Positions 59,911 to 64,000 of a DNA stretch of 64,000 bases are shown one piece after another. Both the position numbers and the translations under genes were made by a program. Each line of letters opens with the position of its first letter. The stretch's first letter is position 1. Origin of the DNA: DATAOG01 sp963753685 (GTDB lineage Bacteria > Pseudomonadota > Alphaproteobacteria > Geminicoccales > Geminicoccaceae); assembly GCA_963753685.1 (NCBI GenBank), contig CAVWDE010000020.1, positions 1 through 64,000 on the forward strand, given 5' to 3'. Under the pieces are notes generated by a model. The model was not told where the DNA came from and made no database searches. It was given only the letters and a program-made list of their open reading frames with translations.

Positions 59911-59937
59911 GGGGGCCCGTCGCCGCGGCGGGCCCCC
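59911..59937 (+). terminator. Strong G/C hairpin after the binding-protein gene
   Basis: GGGGG-CCCG (59911-59919) pairs with CGGG-CCCCC (59929-59937) in nine G/C pairs around a nine-base loop, ten bases past the stop. Such stems between binding-protein and permease genes usually protect the upstream message and thin read-through, giving more binding protein than permease. No T-run. Confidence 0.55.
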
Positions 59938-59973
59938 TCCCGAGCGCCGGTCCGCGATCCGAGGAGGCGTGCC

Positions 59974-61080
59974 ATGGCCGCGACCAGAACCGTAAGCGCT
60001 GATGAACGCGTCGCCGCGACGCCCTTAGCCCGCAGGCTGATGGCCCGGCCCGAACTCGGGGCGGTGGCGGGGACCATCCTCGTGTTCATCTTTTTCGGCA
60101 TCGTCGCCGGCGGCAGCGGGCTGTTCTCGGCGCCGGGCATCCTCAACTTCCTCGAGGTGGCGGCCCAGCTCGGGATCATTGCGGTCGCCGCCTCGATGCT
60201 GATGATCGGCGGCGAGTTCGACCTCTCGATCGGCTCGATGATCGGCGCCGCCGGCGTGATCATCGCGATCCCCGCGGCCCAGTGGGGCTGGCCGCTCTGG
60301 CTGTGCATCCTGCTCGCCTTCGCGATCGCGGCCGCGATCGGCTACGTCAACGGCCTGATCGTGATCAAGAGCGGGCTGCCGTCGTTCATCGTCACGCTGG
60401 GCGGCCTCTACATCCTGCGCGGCCTGACCATCGGCTTCACGCGCTGGATTACCGGCCGGACCCAGGTCTCCGGCCTCAAGGCGCTGGCCCAGCAGGACTG
60501 GCTGGCGCCGCTGTTCTCGGGGGAGGTCGGGCAGACGCTGATGGTCTGGCTCGCCAAAGCCGGGATCATCGGCACCCGCGCCGACGGCGCGCCGGCGATC
60601 CAGGGGATCCCGATGTCGATCGTCTGGTGGTTCGCGCTGACCGCGGCCGCGACCTGGATCCTTTTGCGCACCCGGGTCGGCAACTGGATCTTCGCCTGCG
60701 GCGGCGATCCGAACGCGGCGCGCAACGTCGGCGTGCCGGTCTCGGCGGTCAAGATCGGCCTGTTCATGTTCACCGCTTGCGCCGCAACGCTCTTCGCCTG
60801 CGTCCAGGTGCTGGATGCCGGCTCGGCCGACACCAACCGCGGCCTGCTCAAGGAGTTCGAGGCGATCATCGCCTCGGTGATCGGCGGCTGTCTCCTGACC
60901 GGCGGCTACGGCTCGGCGATCGGCGCCTCGTTCGGGGCCCTGATCTTCGGCACCGTGCAGATGGGCATCTTCTACACCGGCGTGAACACCGACTGGTTCA
61001 AGGTGTTCCTGGGCGTCATGATGCTGATCGCGGTGCTGTTCAACAGCTACATCCGCCGCAAGGTGACCGAGGCGCGGTAG
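59974..61080 (+). CDS. Sugar ABC transporter permease (CUT2 type)
   Basis: Inner-membrane permease, 368 aa with about ten hydrophobic helices. Family pattern: LMIGGEFDLSIGSMIGAAGVI, NGLIVIKSGLPSFIVTLGGLYILRG and VGNWIFACGGDPNAARNVGVPV, the last being the coupling loop to the ATPase. ATG 59974 has a strong GAGGAGG site. The sequence fits the RbsC/FrcC group. Confidence 0.92.
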   Translation: MAATRTVSADERVAATPLARRLMARPELGAVAGTILVFIFFGIVAGGSGLFSAPGILNFLEVAAQLGIIAVAASMLMIGGEFDLSIGSMIGAAGVIIAIPAAQWGWPLWLCILLAFAIAAAIGYVNGLIVIKSGLPSFIVTLGGLYILRGLTIGFTRWITGRTQVSGLKALAQQDWLAPLFSGEVGQTLMVWLAKAGIIGTRADGAPAIQGIPMSIVWWFALTAAATWILLRTRVGNWIFACGGDPNAARNVGVPVSAVKIGLFMFTACAATLFACVQVLDAGSADTNRGLLKEFEAIIASVIGGCLLTGGYGSAIGASFGALIFGTVQMGIFYTGVNTDWFKVFLGVMMLIAVLFNSYIRRKVTEAR

Positions 61081-61111
61081 CGGTGGACGACGGCCGGCCC
61101 GGAGAGATGCC

Positions 61112-61465
61112 ATGACCGTGCGGCGCATCGTGGCCAACCTCGCGGCGGCCGATCCTGCTGTCGCGCGCGCATTCTACGAGCGGCTGCTCGACCTCGAGGT
61201 GGTCATGGACCAGGGCTGGATCATGACCTTGGCAGCCAGGGGATCGGCGGCACCACAGCTCAGCGTCGCCAGCGAAGGCGGCTCGGGCACACCGGTCCCG
61301 GACCTCTCGATCGAGGTCGACGACGTCGACCAGATCTACCGGCGCGCCAGATCCGCGGATTCCGAGATCATTTACGACATCACCGACGAGCCCTGGGGTG
61401 TCCGGCGCTTTTTCGTGCGCGATCCTTTGGGCAACATCCTGAATGTCCTGTCGCATTCGGGTTAG
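61112..61465 (+). CDS. VOC-family (glyoxalase-fold) protein inside the sugar ABC operon
   Basis: 117 aa with the paired beta-alpha-beta pattern of vicinal-oxygen-chelate proteins: RRIVANLAAADPAVARAFYERLLDLEVVMDQ at the start and RRFFVRDPLGNILNVLSH at the end. The first metal position (usually His near residue 5) reads Ile-Val-Ala, so metal binding is doubtful and it may bind an antibiotic or other small ligand. It sits 31 bp after the permease and 27 bp before the ATPase, in one direction. Role in the transporter is unknown; it might act on the imported compound or protect against it. Confidence 0.82.
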   Translation: MTVRRIVANLAAADPAVARAFYERLLDLEVVMDQGWIMTLAARGSAAPQLSVASEGGSGTPVPDLSIEVDDVDQIYRRARSADSEIIYDITDEPWGVRRFFVRDPLGNILNVLSHSG

Positions 61466-61492
61466 GGAACGAGCGCAGGAGGAGATCGGACC

Positions 61493-62395
61493 ATGGCAGA
61501 CCGGACCGATGGCAACGCCGCCCCGATCGTGGAGCTGCGCGAGATCGTCAAGCGCTTCGGCTCGGTGATCGCGCTCAACGGCGTGACCATGAAAGTCCAC
61601 GCGAGCGAGGTGATGTGCCTGCTCGGCGACAACGGCGCCGGCAAGTCGACGCTCATCAAGACGCTCTCAGGCGTGCATCAGCCGACCGAAGGTCAGATCC
61701 TGATCGACGGCCAGCCGGTCGCGATGGGCAGCCCGCGCGATGCCCTCGATCGCGGCATCGCCACGGTCTACCAGGACCTGGCGATGATCCCCTTGATGAG
61801 CATCACGCGCAACTTCTTCATGGGCCGCGAGCCCGGCCGGGGTAAGGGCGCCTTCGGCGGCTTCAACGTCGGCGAGGCCAACGGCATCGCCCGCGACGAG
61901 ATGCGCAAGATCGGCATCGACGTGCGCGATCCGAGCCAGGCCGTGGGCACGCTTTCCGGCGGCGAGCGCCAGTGCGTGGCGATCGCGCGCGCGGTCTATT
62001 TCGGCGCCCGCCTGCTGATCCTGGACGAGCCGACCTCGGCGCTCGGGGTCAAGCAGGCCTCGGTGGTGCTGCGCTACGTCGCCCAGGCGCGGGCGCGCGG
62101 CCTGGGCGTGATCTTCATCACCCACAACGTGCACCACGCCTATCCGGTCGGTGACGCCTTCACGATCCTCAACCGCGGTCGCACCTACGGCACCTTTCAG
62201 AAGGCCGACGTCTCGCGCGAGGAGGTCCTGAACATGATGGCCGGCGGCAAGGAGCTGGAGGAGTTGTCGGCCGAGCTCGAGGAGTTCTCGCGGGCGGACG
62301 CGGGCGGCAGCTCGAAGCTGGACCCGGCGGCCGCCGCCGAGCACGCGATCGCCGAATCCCTGCACCGCGAATCCGAGTCGCTGCACAAGCACTGA
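61493..62395 (+). CDS. Sugar ABC transporter ATP-binding protein, single ABC domain
   Basis: 300 aa. Walker A GDNGAGKST, Q-loop TVYQDLAMIPLMSITRNFFMG, signature TLSGGERQCVAIARAVYFG, Walker B LLILDEPTSALG and switch His in ITHNVHHAY are present. Most CUT2 ATPases (RbsA, AraG) have two fused ABC domains and about 500 aa; this one has a single domain, as in FrcA of rhizobia, and must dimerise. An acidic/serine tail of about 50 residues (from GGKELEELSAELEEF) follows the domain. AGGAGGAG precedes the ATG. It is the last gene of the operon. Confidence 0.92.
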   Translation: MADRTDGNAAPIVELREIVKRFGSVIALNGVTMKVHASEVMCLLGDNGAGKSTLIKTLSGVHQPTEGQILIDGQPVAMGSPRDALDRGIATVYQDLAMIPLMSITRNFFMGREPGRGKGAFGGFNVGEANGIARDEMRKIGIDVRDPSQAVGTLSGGERQCVAIARAVYFGARLLILDEPTSALGVKQASVVLRYVAQARARGLGVIFITHNVHHAYPVGDAFTILNRGRTYGTFQKADVSREEVLNMMAGGKELEELSAELEEFSRADAGGSSKLDPAAAAEHAIAESLHRESESLHKH

Positions 62396-62429
62396 GCGCG
62401 CGGGCGCGAAGGGAACGTTCTGCTCGGGA

Positions 62430-63017
62430 TCAACCGCTCGGGCGCGCCGCCGCCCCGGCCGCCGTCGAACTCTCGTAGATCTCGGCGAGCGTCATGACGG
62501 CGCCCCCGACCGCGAAGGCGAGGTGCGCGTCGGTGTCCTGAAGGGTCCGATAACGCCAGCCGCTGTCGTCACGCTCATAGACGCTGACCCTGATCTCCTC
62601 CTGGGCGATCAGTACGTACTGCTTGAGGCTCGCAATCTGCTGATAGGCGTCGAGCTTGGGGCCGCGATCGAAGCCCTGGGTCGAGCGTGAGAGCACCTCC
62701 ACGACAATCTCCGGCTCGGGCACGACGTCGCTCTGGCCCGGGCCGGATGTACAGGTCACGACCACGTCGGGGTACATGGTCGCCGCGGCTGAGACGACCT
62801 TCACCGCTTCCATGAACACGCTGCAAGGGCCGCCAGCCAGCAGCGTTCGCAGTCGCGACGCGATATTGAGCGCGATCCTGTTGTGGTCGAGCGTGCCGCC
62901 GACCATCATCCGGATCACGCCGCCGGCATACTCGTAGCGTTCCTCCTGTTCGCGCTCCCAGGCGAGGAATTCCTCGACCGTCCAGAGCCCGGGAAGGTTG
63001 GGTCGTGCGCGTGCCAC
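62430..63017 (-). CDS. Uma2 (DUF820) family protein
   Basis: 195 aa from GTG 63017. It has the restriction-endonuclease-like fold pattern of the family: LWTVEEFLAWEREQEERYEYAGGVIRMM, then MYPDVVVTC, PEIVVEVLSRST and YQQIASLKQYVLI with the PD-(D/E)xK-type acidic residues. Function is unknown; the family is abundant in cyanobacteria and sporadic elsewhere. It converges with the sugar ATPase gene and diverges from a second Uma2 gene. Confidence 0.85.
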   Translation of the reverse strand: MARARPNLPGLWTVEEFLAWEREQEERYEYAGGVIRMMVGGTLDHNRIALNIASRLRTLLAGGPCSVFMEAVKVVSAAATMYPDVVVTCTSGPGQSDVVPEPEIVVEVLSRSTQGFDRGPKLDAYQQIASLKQYVLIAQEEIRVSVYERDDSGWRYRTLQDTDAHLAFAVGGAVMTLAEIYESSTAAGAAARPSG

Positions 63018-63163
63018 GGTCTCGATCCTCGCTCTCTGCTACCTCAATATACGCGCCCAGGCGGCCACCCGCGAGGCCATTCCTGCAGTCCCCGCCGGCC
63101 CGATGCTCTGGGCGGCCGCCCTCATTTCGGCTAACATCGAGCAGACCTTTGCCGGAAGGCGTG

Positions 63164-63724
63164 ATGGCCGAAGCTGCAAGACGCGAGGACTGGCCGCGCA
63201 CCGTCGCTGAGTTCGAGCTCTGGCACGCGCGCCAGCCCGAGCGATGGGAGTTCATCTCCGGTAAGCCGCGCCTGATGGCGCCGGCTTCGCTCCCCCACAC
63301 CATCATCAAAGGCAATGTCTTCGCGGCGCTACGGCAAGCCCTCCAGGGTCAGCCATGCCATGTGTTGCCGGATGGTGCGCAAATCCTGACCGATGATATC
63401 TCGGCGATCCCCGACGCTATCGTCACCTGCGCCCCGCTCGACCTCACGACTCCAGCGATCGCCGAGCCGGCGATCATCGTCGAGGTCGAGTCACCGTCCA
63501 GCGAAGCTAACGACACCACCCACAAGTGGTTCGCCTACAGCAAGATTCCGAGCCTGCGCCACTATCTGGTGCTGTCCCAGAAGGAGCGTGTCGTGCTGGT
63601 TCACAGCCGCGCCGGCGAGCTCTGGCACGAACGCTTCGTAAGCGCCGGCACGCTCGACCTCGACGACCCGCCGCTGCGTCTTGCGATCGACGATCTCTAC
63701 GCTCTGACCGAGGTCGCCGCCTGA
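63164..63724 (+). CDS. Uma2 (DUF820) family protein
   Basis: 186 aa from ATG 63164, preceded by GGAAGG. Pattern: RTVAEFELWHARQPERWEFISGKPRLMAP, then ISAIPDAIVTCAPLD, PAIIVEVESPSSEANDTTHKW and YSKIPSLRHYLVLSQ. Same fold as the reverse-strand Uma2 gene 146 bp upstream, but clearly diverged, so probably an old duplication or two separate gains. Function unknown. Confidence 0.85.
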   Translation: MAEAARREDWPRTVAEFELWHARQPERWEFISGKPRLMAPASLPHTIIKGNVFAALRQALQGQPCHVLPDGAQILTDDISAIPDAIVTCAPLDLTTPAIAEPAIIVEVESPSSEANDTTHKWFAYSKIPSLRHYLVLSQKERVVLVHSRAGELWHERFVSAGTLDLDDPPLRLAIDDLYALTEVAA

Positions 63725-63745
63725 CCGACAGTTGCCGCTATCTGC

Positions 63746-64000
63746 TCAGTTGAAGTGCATGCCGCCATTGGCGGCGACCGTCTGGCCGGTCATGTAGGGG
63801 TTGCCGACCACCATCAGCACGATGCTCGCGATCTCGTCGGCGGTGCCGAGGCGGCCGAGCGGGATTTTGGGCAGGTTGTCCAGGCGGTGCGGCTTGATCA
63901 TCTCGGTTGCGATCAGCGACGGTGCGACCGCGTTGACCGTCACGCCGTCCTTGACCACCCGCGCCGCATAGCCGCGGGTCAGGCCCTCCATGCCGGCCTT
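63746..64000 (-). CDS. Short-chain dehydrogenase/reductase, C-terminal part (partial)
   Basis: The last 84 residues of an SDR protein; the gene enters from the right edge of the window. The segment KAGMEGLTRGYAARVVKDGVTVNAVAPSLIATEM matches the helix after the catalytic YxxxK and the NAVAPG-type strand. LGRLGTADEIASIVLMVVGNPYMTGQTVAANGGMHFN is the usual Rossmann-fold end. The cofactor-binding and catalytic parts lie outside, so substrate cannot be assigned. Confidence 0.88.
   Translation of the reverse strand, partial: KAGMEGLTRGYAARVVKDGVTVNAVAPSLIATEMIKPHRLDNLPKIPLGRLGTADEIASIVLMVVGNPYMTGQTVAANGGMHFN

Overview
The window is a GC-rich (roughly 70 %) chromosomal segment from an alphaproteobacterium. 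The evidence is synteny: tig-clpP-clpX-lon-hupB, then a 14-gene nuo operon followed by birA-coaX-rnj-mce-DUF1467-proS-lolC-lolD-dnaE, then rpsB-tsf-pyrH-frr-uppS-cdsA-dxr-rseP-bamA-skp-lpxD-fabZ-lpxA-lpxI-lpxB. This order is typical of Rhodospirillales-like Alphaproteobacteria. Genus cannot be fixed from the sequence.

Layout. 1-5.3 kb: protein quality control (trigger factor tail, ClpP, ClpX, Lon) and the nucleoid protein HU; Lon has a candidate heat-shock promoter. 5.4-5.7 kb: two divergent tRNA genes (Val-TAC, Asp-GTC), both with encoded CCA. 5.9-20.4 kb: complete respiratory complex I operon nuoA-N with one extra small membrane/coiled-coil gene between nuoF and nuoG. 20.4-24.3 kb: biotin ligase, type III pantothenate kinase, RNase J, methylmalonyl-CoA epimerase, DUF1467. 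24.33-25.07 kb: the only long gene-free stretch. It is AT-rich and ends in what I read as a small regulatory RNA of the alpha-r8/MmgR type, with promoter, conserved pyrimidine motif and intrinsic terminator. 25-33.5 kb: proS, lolC/lolD, trkH (reverse), dnaE. 33.6-48.6 kb: translation factors, UMP kinase, isoprenoid/phospholipid/lipid A synthesis and outer-membrane assembly in one long co-directional array, ending with glyoxalase I. 48.7-53.8 kb: gltA and gltX (reverse) and comEC. 53.8-64 kb: accessory region with a PNPOx-like flavoprotein, a PhyH dioxygenase, an MFS permease, an alpha/beta-hydrolase-OsmC fusion, a HepT/MntA toxin-antitoxin pair, a CUT2 sugar ABC operon with an embedded VOC gene, two divergent Uma2 genes and the tail of an SDR dehydrogenase.

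Reading frames. At least 14 single-base frame breaks interrupt otherwise well-conserved proteins. Nine fall within 8.83-13.02 kb, eight of them in nuoE, nuoF and nuoG (the NADH-oxidising module of complex I) and one in the start of nuoH; the rest of the operon is clean. Most lie in G, C or A runs and conserved residues persist on both sides, so local sequence error is the likeliest cause. The other breaks are in birA, cdsA, comEC, the PNPOx-like gene and the PhyH gene. ClpP also has an unusual C-terminal extension.

Most of the window is conserved housekeeping DNA. The best candidates for a second look are the small RNA at 24.7 kb, the nuoEFG break cluster, the extra nuo gene, the HepT/MntA pair and the VOC-containing sugar transporter operon. 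I found no CRISPR array, prophage, insertion sequence or obviously novel multi-gene system.
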